From Bog-473 sp963838835 (GTDB lineage: Bacteria; Actinomycetota; Acidimicrobiia; Acidimicrobiales; RAAP-2): a DNA stretch of 64,000 nucleotides. The notes under the pieces are model-generated. The model was not told where the DNA came from, did no database searches, and saw only the letters and a program-made list of their open reading frames with translations. Numbering within the stretch: the first letter of the stretch is position 1; each line of letters starts with the position of its first letter. Both the position numbers and the translations under genes were made by a program. The DNA is taken from positions 620,001 to 684,000 of the forward strand of contig CAWITA010000016.1 of the NCBI GenBank assembly GCA_963838835.1, in the 5' to 3' direction. Below are positions 1 through 8,312 of this stretch, in pieces.

Positions 1-171
1 TTCGTAGTCGAAGACCGACAACAACCGGCCATCGCTCAGCTTGGGTCGTTCGGCCACCATGGCCCAATAGGAAGGATCTATTGCAAGAGGACGAAGGCTG
101 AGATCGGAGGGGAGCAGGACGATGTTTGATCTGTCCAAGGTCACAGGACCTGTATTGAGTGTCTGAGTCAT
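1..171 (-). CDS. Cupin-like protein, N-terminal 57 residues (runs off the window)
   Basis: An ATG at 171 opens a frame that stays open to base 1, so only the first 57 residues are visible. They include the stretch 'MVAERPKLSDGRLLSVFDYE', which resembles the lead-in to the small cupin proteins that continue with a WxxWExHPxGDE-type core; that core would lie outside the window, so the family is inferred. The gene is transcribed divergently from the LysR-type regulator that starts at 245, with a palindromic regulator box between them. This is the classic LTTR/target layout and suggests the regulator controls this gene. Confidence 0.5.
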   Translation of the reverse strand, partial: MTQTLNTGPVTLDRSNIVLLPSDLSLRPLAIDPSYWAMVAERPKLSDGRLLSVFDYE

Positions 172-230
172 ATTGACCAGCGTGAAGCGACCGGGAGTGC
201 TTCGCTAGCCAGCAATCTCCTTGATCGAGT

Positions 231-247
231 CATAGGATATTCCTATG
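231..247. promoter_or_regulatory. LTTR box (T-N11-A palindrome) over the lysR start
   Basis: CATAGGATATTCCTATG has 6-bp arms around a 5-bp centre and matches the T-N11-A pattern of LysR-type regulator binding sites (T233, A245). It contains the ATG of the regulator gene and lies about 60 bp from the start of the divergent cupin-like gene. A second imperfect inverted repeat, GAAGC-N10-GCTTC, lies at 184-203. An operator on the start codon suggests tight autorepression, possibly of a leaderless transcript. This is inferred from pattern and position. Confidence 0.55.
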
Positions 248-1120
248 ACTCTCGTCCCAGATGACCTCGAGGCCTTCCTGGTGGTCGTGCGGGAGAAGAG
301 CTTTGGCCGGGCTGCCAGCTCCCTTCTTGTCTCCCAGCCGACGGCGAGCGAGCGGATCGCCCGTCTCGAGCGTTCGGTCGGTGCCGACTTGTTCGTCCGG
401 GGGCCGCGAGGGGTATCGCTCACAGCCTCGGGTGAGCGACTCCAACTCTTTGCTCAGCGGATCCTCGGCTTGATGGACGAGGCGGTTGAGACGGTCCGGA
501 CGGGTGACCGGCCAGCGCCCCTCCGGATCGGGGTCCACTCGACCTTCGCCTACCGGGCGGTGCCACTCGTCGTGAGAGCCCTCGGGAACACGACCCGCGG
601 CCTGCGGTTCCGGGACGCCCATTCCGACCAGATCATCGGCATGCTGCTCGACGGAGTTCTTGACGCTGGCTTCGTTCTTCCTGGTGCCAGGCCACCCGCA
701 CTCCGGTTCGACCCTCTGCCAGCGGACCCGGTCGTCTGCGTGTGCTCAACGGCACACGAGTTGGCCTCGGCGAGGGCAGTACCACTCCGAGTCGTCTTCC
801 AACACAATGTGGCCCTGAATCTGTGGGGTACTGGAGCCAACGAATTCGGCACCCACCTCGGGTCCACGGCGACGAGCGGGCGTCGGATCGAGTGCTCAGA
901 TGCCAGCAGCGCCCTGAGGCTGGCCCGGGATCACGGGTATCTGGCCTTCGTGGTCCAATCGGCCGCCGAAGGTGAAGCGGCCGCCGGGACACTCACGATC
1001 CTTAAGGTCCGTGGTATGCCCCCCTGGTCGGTCCGATTGGTCCTGGCAAGCAGCGCAAAGGGTGAGACCGAAGACGATGTCGAATCTCTTCGGAGAAGCC
1101 TGCACCAGCTCGCCGCTTGA
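245..1120 (+). CDS. LysR-family transcriptional regulator
   Basis: This 291-residue protein has the usual LTTR length. Residues about 6-65 form the winged helix-turn-helix (DLEAFLVVVREKSFGRAA, then SQPTASERIARLE and the ASG turn). Residues about 90-290 form the periplasmic-binding-fold effector domain starting at 'LRIGVHSTFAY'. The ATG at 245 gives the standard short lead before the HTH, although no Shine-Dalgarno precedes it and it lies inside a T-N11-A palindrome, so it may be leaderless. The likely target is the divergent cupin-like gene. The effector is unknown. Confidence 0.9.
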   Translation: MTLVPDDLEAFLVVVREKSFGRAASSLLVSQPTASERIARLERSVGADLFVRGPRGVSLTASGERLQLFAQRILGLMDEAVETVRTGDRPAPLRIGVHSTFAYRAVPLVVRALGNTTRGLRFRDAHSDQIIGMLLDGVLDAGFVLPGARPPALRFDPLPADPVVCVCSTAHELASARAVPLRVVFQHNVALNLWGTGANEFGTHLGSTATSGRRIECSDASSALRLARDHGYLAFVVQSAAEGEAAAGTLTILKVRGMPPWSVRLVLASSAKGETEDDVESLRRSLHQLAA

Positions 1121-1236
1121 TCGAAAACGGCACCGCAGGAGGGGCCGTCGTATCCATCGTTCCTTTCGATGCCAGCCAATCCACACCATATGCCGCCATG
1201 TAGCTCAGCCCGGATGATCCGTTGTTCCGGTCTGAA

Positions 1237-2139
1237 TTAGATCGCCGCGAGATGCTCGTCGATCGTCCCCGCAATCAAGGGATCCCGATCATCATTGTCC
1301 AATAGGAACAGTGCGTGGCGTAGGCGGAATGCCGTTTCGAGTGATGAGGGGTCAAGGTCAAGACCACGTTCACTGGCATAGGACCGCCATGCTGTTGACC
1401 ACAACCGTGAGAACTCGAGTCGGTGACGACGCCAAAGCCCCGTTCCCCACTCGCTGAGATCAAAGTCCCAAAAGGGGTGGTCGATGCGTGCGGTCTCCCA
1501 GTCAAGAATGCCCGTGAGCTGCCCATCGACGACAAGAAGTTGGTCCTCGTGGATGTCGCCGTGCACGAGGACATGGGGGAGCTGCGCGGCCACCTCCATC
1601 TGCTCGCTCCACCGTTCGCTTCGATCGGCGCAAGCGAGGCGATCGGCCGCCTCGGCAACGGCCTCTCGAGTGGTACCGGGGTCAAGGGCTCGGCGGAGCC
1701 AGCGAATATCGAAGCGATCGTGGTGGGCGGGCGGTCGGGAGCCGGGCATCTCGGGCGGCGCGATTTCATGCCATTGGGCGATGGAGCGGCCAAGTTGGTC
1801 GAACAGATCACTCGCGTCGGCTGGGTGAGTACCCGGAAGTCGGGAAACAGCAGCGAACGGATAGGGATAGATGGTCTCGTCCCGCCACTCCCCCAAAAGT
1901 CGGGGAACAACGAGGAGTCCTATCGGTTCCAGCGCTCGGTACGCAGCCAACTCGCGCTCAAACCACTCGACGCCGTTCGCCTCTCGTGGGAACAAATACG
2001 CGCGGTCAGTGCCGAGGAGAACGAATTTGTTCCAACCGGTGAAGTCCACCTCCAGTTGCTCATCGCCGATTTGGACCAATTCCCGAAAGCGGTTTAGGCG
2101 GGGCGGGATGAGGACCGCCCATAAAGGATCTCCCGTCAC
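1237..2139 (-). CDS. APH-fold (aminoglycoside phosphotransferase family) protein
   Basis: A 300-residue protein with the protein-kinase-like APH fold. The catalytic loop is H193-GDIHEDQ-200 and the metal-binding segment is ILDWE with D213, then the family-typical DHPFWDFDLSEW. In the loop the usual Asn (HGDxHxxN) is Gln (Q200), which may weaken metal binding or change substrate. The family phosphorylates hydroxyls of antibiotics, sugars or other small molecules; the substrate cannot be read from sequence. It lies 6 bp downstream of the VOC gene on the same strand, so the two probably form one transcript. Confidence 0.8.
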   Translation of the reverse strand: MTGDPLWAVLIPPRLNRFRELVQIGDEQLEVDFTGWNKFVLLGTDRAYLFPREANGVEWFERELAAYRALEPIGLLVVPRLLGEWRDETIYPYPFAAVSRLPGTHPADASDLFDQLGRSIAQWHEIAPPEMPGSRPPAHHDRFDIRWLRRALDPGTTREAVAEAADRLACADRSERWSEQMEVAAQLPHVLVHGDIHEDQLLVVDGQLTGILDWETARIDHPFWDFDLSEWGTGLWRRHRLEFSRLWSTAWRSYASERGLDLDPSSLETAFRLRHALFLLDNDDRDPLIAGTIDEHLAAI

Positions 2140-2145
2140 GACCGG

Positions 2146-2547
2146 TTACGCCTCGGAGGGCCCGAGCAGGTCCCAACGGTTGCCGGCGACGTCTAGAAAC
2201 ACGGCGACCCTGCCGTATGATTCGGTGCGTGGCCGGGTTACGAATTCGACACCGCCAGACACCATCCGGTCGAAGGCCTGATCGAAATCATCCACTCGCA
2301 AGAAGAAGCCAACACGGCCGGCCACCTGACCGCCGATGAGTGAGGCTTGGTCATCTCCGTCGGCCTGCGAGAGCAGAACGCCCGTCTGACCTCCCGGTGG
2401 ACGCACGACCACCCATCGCTTCGGTCGTCCATCGCGGGTTACAGATGGAGAATCCTCGACCAATTCAAATCCGAGCCTGTCAACAAAGAACTCGATCGCC
2501 GGGTCGTAACTCTCAACGATGAGCGTCACCAGCTGCAGTGAAGCCAT
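2146..2547 (-). CDS. VOC-family (glyoxalase/bleomycin-resistance-like) protein
   Basis: 133 residues with the paired beta-alpha-beta-beta-beta modules of the vicinal oxygen chelate fold: 'LVTLIVESYDPAIEFFVDRLGFELVED' at the start, then 'VGFFLRVDDFDQAFDRM' and 'GRVAVFLDVAGNRWDLLGP' at the end. Members are lyases, dioxygenases, or binding proteins that sequester drugs such as bleomycin. The ATG at 2547 is the natural start. It heads a two-gene transcript with the APH-fold gene 6 bp downstream. Confidence 0.85.
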   Translation of the reverse strand: MASLQLVTLIVESYDPAIEFFVDRLGFELVEDSPSVTRDGRPKRWVVVRPPGGQTGVLLSQADGDDQASLIGGQVAGRVGFFLRVDDFDQAFDRMVSGGVEFVTRPRTESYGRVAVFLDVAGNRWDLLGPSEA

Positions 2548-2653
2548 CCGGCAAGTCTTTCATGAGTGAGAAAGCCGAGAGCAGGCCCGACTGCTGGCAA
2601 ATGTGACTGGTAGGCCGGGACGAGGAGCCACTTCCGGCCCGTAGAGTCTCGGC

Positions 2654-3394
2654 ATGACCATTGATAACCAAGAGGAACTCGATGCTCTGATTCGTGCGGG
2701 TCGGGTTGTCGCTGAGGCCCGCCAAGCGATGGTGGACGCCGTCTCTCCGGGTACTACGACAGGTGAACTCGACGCCGTAGGCCGAGAGGTGTTCCGCCGC
2801 CACGGAGCGCGGTCCGCTCCCCGTGTGACCTACCGATTTCCCGGCTCCACGTGCATCAGCGTGAACGACGAAGCTGCTCACGGTGTCCCCTCGCTCAGAC
2901 GCCAACTCCACGCCGGCGACCTCGTGAACCTTGACGTCTCGGCAGAGCTGGACGGCTACTTCTCCGATACTGGGATCAGCGTGGCCGTGGGCGAGGTGTC
3001 ACCGGTTGCCTCCAGACTCTTGGGGGCAACCAAGCTTGCGCAGCGCGACGCCATGGACGCAGCTCAACCAGGCGCCCGGCTCCGTGACCTGGGTCGAGCG
3101 GTCCAACGGAGAGCGCGCCGTCACGGGTTTCGCGTGATCAAGAACCTCAATGGTCACGGTATCGGGCGGGGCCTCCATGAGCCTCCTTCAGTTCCGAGTG
3201 TCGACGACGGCCAGAAGATGCTTCTTCGCGAGGGATTGGTGCTGGCCATCGAGCCCTTCTTGTCGGTCTCTGCCGATCACGTTGTTGACGACGAGGACGG
3301 ATGGACGCTGCGCACTGCGGACGGGAGCTTGGTTGCGCAGTTCGAGCACTCGATCGTGGTGACAGGAGAAGGGCCTCTGGTTCTGACTGCCTAG
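2654..3394 (+). CDS. map: Methionine aminopeptidase, type I
   Basis: 246 residues, the usual length for a bacterial type I enzyme that removes N-terminal Met from nascent proteins. The pita-bread ligands are all present: D94 (NLDVS), D105 (YFSDTG), H168 (NGHGIG), E200 (AIEPF), E231 (QFEHS), and the substrate-contact H76 (AHGVP). It is a stand-alone gene, not next to secY/adk, so it is probably an accessory paralogue of the essential copy. The stop codon is 3392-3394, and an IS630 element begins only about 3 bp later, so the insertion has spared the coding region. Confidence 0.93.
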   Translation: MTIDNQEELDALIRAGRVVAEARQAMVDAVSPGTTTGELDAVGREVFRRHGARSAPRVTYRFPGSTCISVNDEAAHGVPSLRRQLHAGDLVNLDVSAELDGYFSDTGISVAVGEVSPVASRLLGATKLAQRDAMDAAQPGARLRDLGRAVQRRARRHGFRVIKNLNGHGIGRGLHEPPSVPSVDDGQKMLLREGLVLAIEPFLSVSADHVVDDEDGWTLRTADGSLVAQFEHSIVVTGEGPLVLTA

Positions 3395-3396
3395 GG

Positions 3397-4553
3397 CCTA
3401 GTGAGCCGTCGCGGATTTGACCTGGTGGAGTGCGGCCCGTCCTCGACGGACCTTCTCGATGATCTCGTCCGCGGCCTTGGTCCAGATGAAGGGCTTGGGG
3501 TCGTCGTTCCAGTGCTTGGTCCAGAGGCGTATGGCGGCCGTGAGCTCCTTGACGCTGCCGAAGACGCCACGGCGCAGTCGCTTGTCGGTCAGGAGGGCAA
3601 ACCAGCGCTCGACGAGGTTGAGCCAACTCGAGCTTGTCGGCGTGAAGTGCAGGTGCCAGCGCGCCTGGGCCGGCTCGGCCAACCAGTCGGTCACCTCAGG
3701 GGCCATGTGGGCCGAAAGATTGTCCAAGACGACGTGGACGTCGTAACGGCGGGGCACCGCTCGGTCGATCTTCTTGAAGAAGGCCAGGACGTCGGCTGCG
3801 GTGTGGCGCTTGCGGTAATCGCTGATCACCTCTCCGGTGGCGATGTCGAGGGCGGCGAAGAGATCGACGGTGCCATGACGCTTGTAGTCATGGGTCATGG
3901 TCCCGGCCCGCCCGGGCTTCATGGGCAGCGAGGGCTGGGTGCGATCGAGCGCCTGGACCTGGGTCTTCTCGTCGAAGCTGAACACCACGGCGCGCTCAGG
4001 CGGGTTCAGGTAGAGGCCCACCACGTCGACGAGCTTCTCCTCGAAGTGCGGGTCGTTGGAGACCTTGAAGGTCGTGACCTGCCAGGGCTTGAGGTTGTGG
4101 TCCCGCCAGATGCGAGCCACGGTGTCCTTGCCGATGCCCAGGTACTCGCCCAACGTGCGCGTCGACCACTGCGTCGATCCGTCCGGCGGTGTCGTCGTAT
4201 TGGTGAGTCGCACCACTTCGGCAACGGTGCCTTCGGGCAACCAGGACTTGCGCCCGCGGCCTTTTGCGATCACCCCGACGCCGGAGACGCCTTGGTCCTC
4301 GAAGCGTCCACGCCAACGACGCACCGTGTCGGCGTCCACTTCACAACGCCTGGCGATCTCCTCGTTAGCGACCCCATCGGCCGCCCACAGCAACGCCTTG
4401 GCCTGGCGCACCGTGCGCTGCGGCAGCGACGTCGAGCGCGCCATGCGCTCGAGCTCGCCCCGATCGCGGCGCGACATGGTCAATGGTTCTGCAGTCATCA
4501 CTGGCATGCCGCCACCATGGCCCGCCAGATTATTTCAACGACGGATCACTAGG
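3397..4553. mobile_element. IS630-family insertion sequence
   Basis: The element is bounded by imperfect terminal inverted repeats: CCTAGTGAGCCGTCG at 3397-3411 and its reverse complement with one mismatch at 4539-4553. Weaker matching continues inward to about 25 bp. A TA dinucleotide sits at each tip (3399-3400 and 4550-4551), as expected from the TA target duplication of IS630/Tc1 elements. It holds one intact transposase whose stop codon is formed by the left repeat. It lies between map and an APH-fold gene and appears to break neither. Confidence 0.85.
3398..4507 (-). CDS. IS630-family transposase
   Basis: 369 residues, intact. The N-terminal about 130 residues carry two helix-turn-helix units (IARRCEVDADTVRRWRGRFE; LGEYLGIGKDTVARIWRDHN). 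The catalytic DDE domain follows with D179 (VFSFDEKTQ), D262 (VVLDNLSAH) and E300 (SSSWLNLVERWF), the spacing typical of the IS630 group with a single uninterrupted frame. The TAG stop lies in the left inverted repeat. It is one of only two recombinases in the window with an unbroken frame, so the element may still be active. Confidence 0.93.
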   Translation of the reverse strand: MPVMTAEPLTMSRRDRGELERMARSTSLPQRTVRQAKALLWAADGVANEEIARRCEVDADTVRRWRGRFEDQGVSGVGVIAKGRGRKSWLPEGTVAEVVRLTNTTTPPDGSTQWSTRTLGEYLGIGKDTVARIWRDHNLKPWQVTTFKVSNDPHFEEKLVDVVGLYLNPPERAVVFSFDEKTQVQALDRTQPSLPMKPGRAGTMTHDYKRHGTVDLFAALDIATGEVISDYRKRHTAADVLAFFKKIDRAVPRRYDVHVVLDNLSAHMAPEVTDWLAEPAQARWHLHFTPTSSSWLNLVERWFALLTDKRLRRGVFGSVKELTAAIRLWTKHWNDDPKPFIWTKAADEIIEKVRRGRAALHQVKSATAH

Positions 4554-4608
4554 GGTGACCACTCCGCGGGCTTGGAGAGCATCGGTGCCCGGGTGACACT
4601 ATGAGACC

Positions 4609-5559
4609 GTGCCGCTGACCTGGCTGCCCGACCGATCAATCGATTCATTGAGAAACGCGCTGGCCCTTGTTGCTCCGGAGCTGTCAAGAGGCGAGATCAG
4701 CCTCATGGGGTGGATCGTGCAAAGCAACCCACTCTGGCACGGAGGTAGCGCAGTAGTTGACGGCACGCTCGTGGCGAAGTTCGCCTGGTCCGAGCCAGCT
4801 GCGCGGCGCGTTTGGCATGAAGCTCGGGTCCTCAATGTCCTCGGTTCACGCTCGGGGACCCTTCGCACGCCTCGAGTGGTCGTCGCGTCACCTGACCCCG
4901 CTCTACTCGTAACCGAATGGGTTACTGGAGAACCTCTCACATATGACCGGGTGCGAGAGTCCGACCGTTTGTCGCTGGAGCGCACGGCAAGTGAGCTCGC
5001 ACACTTTCTCGCTGACCTCCATCGGCCCGACGTTCTGGCCGACGTCATCACCGAGGTTGGACAGCTGGCGACCCCCGTTCCACAAGCCACCACGACGGCC
5101 ATTCGGAAACGGTTGGCACCATGGCTTCGATCCGACCAGATCGCCCTGGTGAGCAAGTGGTGCGATTGGGCCGATAACGCTCTCGAGGGTTCTCAGACAG
5201 ACGTTCTTGTGCACGGCGATCTTCACGGTTACAACCAGGTGTGGGACTTCGAGCGGGAAGAACTTCGCGCCGTGATCGACTTCGAAGAGTGCGGACCCGT
5301 CGAGGCCGAGTTCGACTTTCGCTACCTGCCCTCTCAGGGACCGACGGTCGACTTGGTCGTCGCCACGTGCGCGAAGTACGTCGAATACTCCGGTACTGCG
5401 ATCGATCTAGCCAGGGTCATGGCCTGGAACATCCGCACCGTTCTCGGAGACGCCCTCTGGCGAAGCGAAGCGGGTGTCCCGCTACCGGACGCTGGGACGC
5501 CAGCGGGGTGGGTGGACGACCTCCGCGCCCGGCTGGCCGAGCTTGAGATGGCGTCGTAG
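4609..5559 (+). CDS. APH-fold phosphotransferase (second copy)
   Basis: 316 residues starting at GTG 4609. It has the APH/choline-kinase fold with catalytic loop H202-GDLHGYN-209 and metal site D224 in VIDFEE, both canonical. The ATP-lobe segments 'LVAKFAW' and 'RRVWHEARVLNVLG' are also visible. It is unlike the gene at 1237-2139 outside the motifs, so it is not a recent duplicate. Substrate unknown; resistance is possible but not shown. It lies just right of the IS630 element and appears monocistronic. Confidence 0.82.
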   Translation: MPLTWLPDRSIDSLRNALALVAPELSRGEISLMGWIVQSNPLWHGGSAVVDGTLVAKFAWSEPAARRVWHEARVLNVLGSRSGTLRTPRVVVASPDPALLVTEWVTGEPLTYDRVRESDRLSLERTASELAHFLADLHRPDVLADVITEVGQLATPVPQATTTAIRKRLAPWLRSDQIALVSKWCDWADNALEGSQTDVLVHGDLHGYNQVWDFEREELRAVIDFEECGPVEAEFDFRYLPSQGPTVDLVVATCAKYVEYSGTAIDLARVMAWNIRTVLGDALWRSEAGVPLPDAGTPAGWVDDLRARLAELEMAS

Positions 5560-5635
5560 TAAGGGCGATTGAACTTGGGTTCGCGCTTCAAGGTGCCCCA
5601 GTGCATTGAGGACGCCGTCAGCGGATCCGGCTCCT

Positions 5636-6087
5636 CTACCAACGCCCTGGCGGAAGGAAGGTTTTTCGGAAGAACGTTGCCGAGTCTTCGTAACCTGTCT
5701 TGAGATAGAAGTCACCCGCCCTGCGACTAGCAAGAGCGACATATGCCGTCGGAACGGCCTGAGCCCATGCCTCAGCGGCAGACATAAGGCTGCTTCCAAC
5801 GCCCTGGCGACGAGCGGGCTCACTCACCATGACTTCTTCAATCCATGCGACCGGGCCATTGGCGAGGAATGTTCCGCGGTAGCTCGCCAGCAAATAGCCG
5901 ACAATGGTGGTCCTGTCTTCTTCCGCAACGAGGAGCAGTGTGTCCGGTCGTTCGAGCAGCGTGCCAAGGATCGCTCGAAAGAAGACCGCTCCGGTTCATA
6001 CGAAAAGGCAAGGTCCTGGACGAGCGGCCACATCTGATCAGAGTCCCTCGACTTGGCTGGACGAACCTCAATGCCCTCTAGACTCAT
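5636..6087 (-). pseudogene. GNAT N-acetyltransferase, single-base frameshift
   Basis: The N-terminal part starts at ATG 6087 ('MSLEGIEVRPAKSRDSDQMW') and reads to about 5970. The GNAT core (TLLLVAEEDRTTIVGYLLA, then EEVMVSEPARRQGVGSSLM, the acetyl-CoA pyrophosphate loop) is in the -1 frame down to the stop at 5636. The total of 452 nt is 3n+2, as expected for one lost base, in 'CCTTGGCACGCTGCTCGAAC'. The joined product would be about 150 residues, normal for GNAT. Either a recent pseudogene or a sequence error; substrate unknown. Confidence 0.75.
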
Positions 6088-6163
6088 GCCGGAATTCTGC
6101 CATCCGTGGGCGCCCCCGTCGCCGGGACGTGGGCAATCGAACGATCGATGCAACACTTGGTAA

Positions 6164-6820
6164 ATGGTGTCTCAGCTGTGGTCTGACGTCGATCCGACGT
6201 GGCGGACTGCGCTTGAACTCGCCTGGGAATCCTTTCAAGCCGGCAGCCCACCGGTGGGTGCGGTAGTTGCCGATGCAAATGGTGAAGTCATCGCGCGCGG
6301 CCGGAGCCGTAGGGCTGAAAACACAGCTCCCCCCAACCAACTGGTCGGGAGTCGCCTTGCTCACGCTGAGGTCAATGCACTTGCTCAACTGTCAATCGAC
6401 CAATATGACGGACTGACGCTCTACGCGACCCTCGAGCCGTGCTTCCTGTGCGCGGCGGCTGTCGCGATGTCACACGTTCCCCTTGTGCGTTTCGCGGGAG
6501 GCGACCCAATGTGGCGGTTTGTTCAGAACCTTCCCGAGAATCACGCCGAACTCCGAGCCCGTTGGCCCCGGGTCGAAGGCCCGCTCTCCGGTCCTATAGG
6601 TGCGTTTGCATCGCTACTTCCCATTCTTGATCGCATTGGCCGCAATCCCCGCGGACTTCGCGTCGAAGAATACGAGCGCTGGAGGCCGGACTTGGTTGAC
6701 CTCGCTCGTGGAATCACGGGTGCTGGCCAACTTGATGCCCTCGCGGACGCGTCGCTTGATCGCGCATTTGAAAATGTTGTCGAGGCGGTTACCAGAGGAT
6801 CTCGAGTCCTGGAACTGTAA
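6164..6820 (+). CDS. CMP/dCMP-type nucleoside deaminase family protein
   Basis: 218 residues starting at ATG 6164. The zinc-dependent deaminase signature is complete: H67-A-E69 supplies a zinc ligand and the proton shuttle, and P92-C93-x-x-C96 supplies the other two ligands. The fold covers residues about 10-110 and includes 'PPVGAVVADANGEVIARG'. The remaining about 100 residues are an extra C-terminal domain not present in short guanine or tRNA-adenosine deaminases. Expected chemistry is hydrolytic deamination of a base or nucleoside; the exact substrate is open. Confidence 0.82.
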   Translation: MVSQLWSDVDPTWRTALELAWESFQAGSPPVGAVVADANGEVIARGRSRRAENTAPPNQLVGSRLAHAEVNALAQLSIDQYDGLTLYATLEPCFLCAAAVAMSHVPLVRFAGGDPMWRFVQNLPENHAELRARWPRVEGPLSGPIGAFASLLPILDRIGRNPRGLRVEEYERWRPDLVDLARGITGAGQLDALADASLDRAFENVVEAVTRGSRVLEL

Positions 6821-6928
6821 CCACATACGGGCTCCATGCCCCAGAACGCTGCCGGGTGGCGGGCAGTTCGGCACAACGGCTATACCCTGGCCGTCTGCTG
6901 AGCCACCCGTACGCCGAATCCGAGTGCC

Positions 6929-7996
6929 TTAGGCAGCCACTTCAGCGACCACGATGGATACGTTATCGCGACCGCCATGAGTGACGGCCTTGTCGATCAG
7001 GTTATCAACGATCGCCGCCATGTCTCCGCCTCCCGCCATGACGCTCGCGATTTCCTCGCCGGACAACTCGTTGAACAGACCATCCGTACAAAGGACGATT
7101 CGATCTCCTTCTTCGACGGCGAGAGTTCTGCGGTCGATCTCCACATCGGGCCCGACGCCGAGTGCTCGGGTCAGAATCCCGTAGTAGGGATGCTGAGGGG
7201 CCTCTTCCTCCCGAAGCTCTCCGCGTTGGATGAGTTCGGCCGTCACGCTGTGGTCCTGGGTCAGTTGGGTCAGCGCACCCTCATGCCATAGATAGGCTCG
7301 GCTATCGCCGACGTTGACGAGTGCAATGTGTCCGTCTGCGAGGAGTCCAGCCGCACAGATCGTGGTGCCCATGCCGTCCAATCCGGCTTGGGCGACTGCA
7401 CGGTCCCCGATTGCCCAGTTCGCGGCACGTACCGCTGCTTCGAGCTCGTCTACTGATCGGCCCGTGAAGACCGCAGGAACAACGTCAGCGGCGGCATTCG
7501 CGGCGATCTCGCCGCCTGGATGTCCTCCCATCCCGTCGGCGACGAGCGCAAGACGATCACTGCTGATGATGGCATCTTCGTTGTTCTCGCGCAGCTGCCC
7601 GATGTCCGTACGACCCGCCGTTCGAAGGGTGGTCATGAGTTCCTCCTTGGAGTCTGGGTTAGCGGTCGGAAACATTGGGTCCTCGCTCGCTGCGAACAGA
7701 TGGCGGGCAAGAACGAGGGCGCCCTGGCGGTGGTTCGCATCGGCTTGGAGTTGTCTCGCCCAGGCATCGAGCTGTTCTCGGGAGGGCTGACGCATGAATG
7801 CGCGGATCTCGGCGAGCGGCACGCCGGCTTGTCGTAGGGCGTCAATCATCTGGGCGTCAGCCAACTGGCCTGGCGAGTAGTAGCGGTACCCCGAGCCCGG
7901 GTCCACCGCTGCCGGGGCGAGGAGGCCCTCGGCCGCATACGTCCTGAGCCGTTTGGCCGAGAGACCAGAGCGATCCGAGAACTCACCTATTGCCAT
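6929..7996 (-). CDS. MerR-type HTH fused to a PP2C Ser/Thr phosphatase
   Basis: 355 residues from ATG 7996, placing the MerR motif at the N terminus. Residues 2-70 are a MerR winged helix (IGEFSDRSGLSAKRLRTYAA, GYRYYSPGQL). Residues about 80-105 form a helical linker, and residues about 122-355 a PPM/PP2C phosphatase with RENNED (136-141), D154-GMGG, a later LCTDGLF and a terminal GGRDNVSIVV. The metal-binding aspartates are in place, so the phosphatase should be active. A DNA-binding module on a Stp/IreP-like phosphatase suggests direct coupling of a dephosphorylation signal to transcription. It is divergent from the truncated GTPase at 8266. Confidence 0.9.
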   Translation of the reverse strand: MAIGEFSDRSGLSAKRLRTYAAEGLLAPAAVDPGSGYRYYSPGQLADAQMIDALRQAGVPLAEIRAFMRQPSREQLDAWARQLQADANHRQGALVLARHLFAASEDPMFPTANPDSKEELMTTLRTAGRTDIGQLRENNEDAIISSDRLALVADGMGGHPGGEIAANAAADVVPAVFTGRSVDELEAAVRAANWAIGDRAVAQAGLDGMGTTICAAGLLADGHIALVNVGDSRAYLWHEGALTQLTQDHSVTAELIQRGELREEEAPQHPYYGILTRALGVGPDVEIDRRTLAVEEGDRIVLCTDGLFNELSGEEIASVMAGGGDMAAIVDNLIDKAVTHGGRDNVSIVVAEVAA

Positions 7997-8201
7997 GAGG
8001 TCATCCACAAGGTGAAGCTTGAACCCTCCCCGATGGTGAGAGTCAAGTGGGCTGATTAGGAACACGTGCCTGCCCAGTACGGGCCGGAGATCGTCCGGCC
8101 CATGCGCATAGCGATGCTGACACGCATGCCTGGTGACAATGAAGCTCCCGAGCCGGGTCTTCTGAGCTACTCTCGATACAGCCATCACTAAGGAGAAGCG
8201 A

Positions 8202-8312
8202 ATGCGCCAAGCGTCTGTGTCCATCAAGAAAGGAGAGATCACTTATCGAGAGGACCTGACGCGTTATGCAATCGTTGAACTTAGGGATTTTGGCTCATGT
8301 CGACGCCGGTAA
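8202..8312 (+). CDS. Possible leader peptide ORF (36 aa) ahead of the GTPase fragment
   Basis: ATG 8202 follows a strong Shine-Dalgarno (AAGGAG at 8190-8195). It opens a 36-codon frame ending at 8312 that overlaps the start of the GTPase gene at 8266 in another frame. The GTPase start itself lacks a good ribosome-binding site. Ribosomal-protection genes of the tet(M) group are often controlled through a short translated leader, so a role in translational coupling or attenuation is plausible. No similarity is recognised in the peptide. Confidence 0.35.
   Translation: MRQASVSIKKGEITYREDLTRYAIVELRDFGSCRRR

Noticed and set aside
7997..8242. 82-residue N-terminal extension of the MerR-PP2C protein
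   Set aside because: The extra residues are unlike MerR proteins, which begin at the helix-turn-helix; ATG 7996 fits the family.
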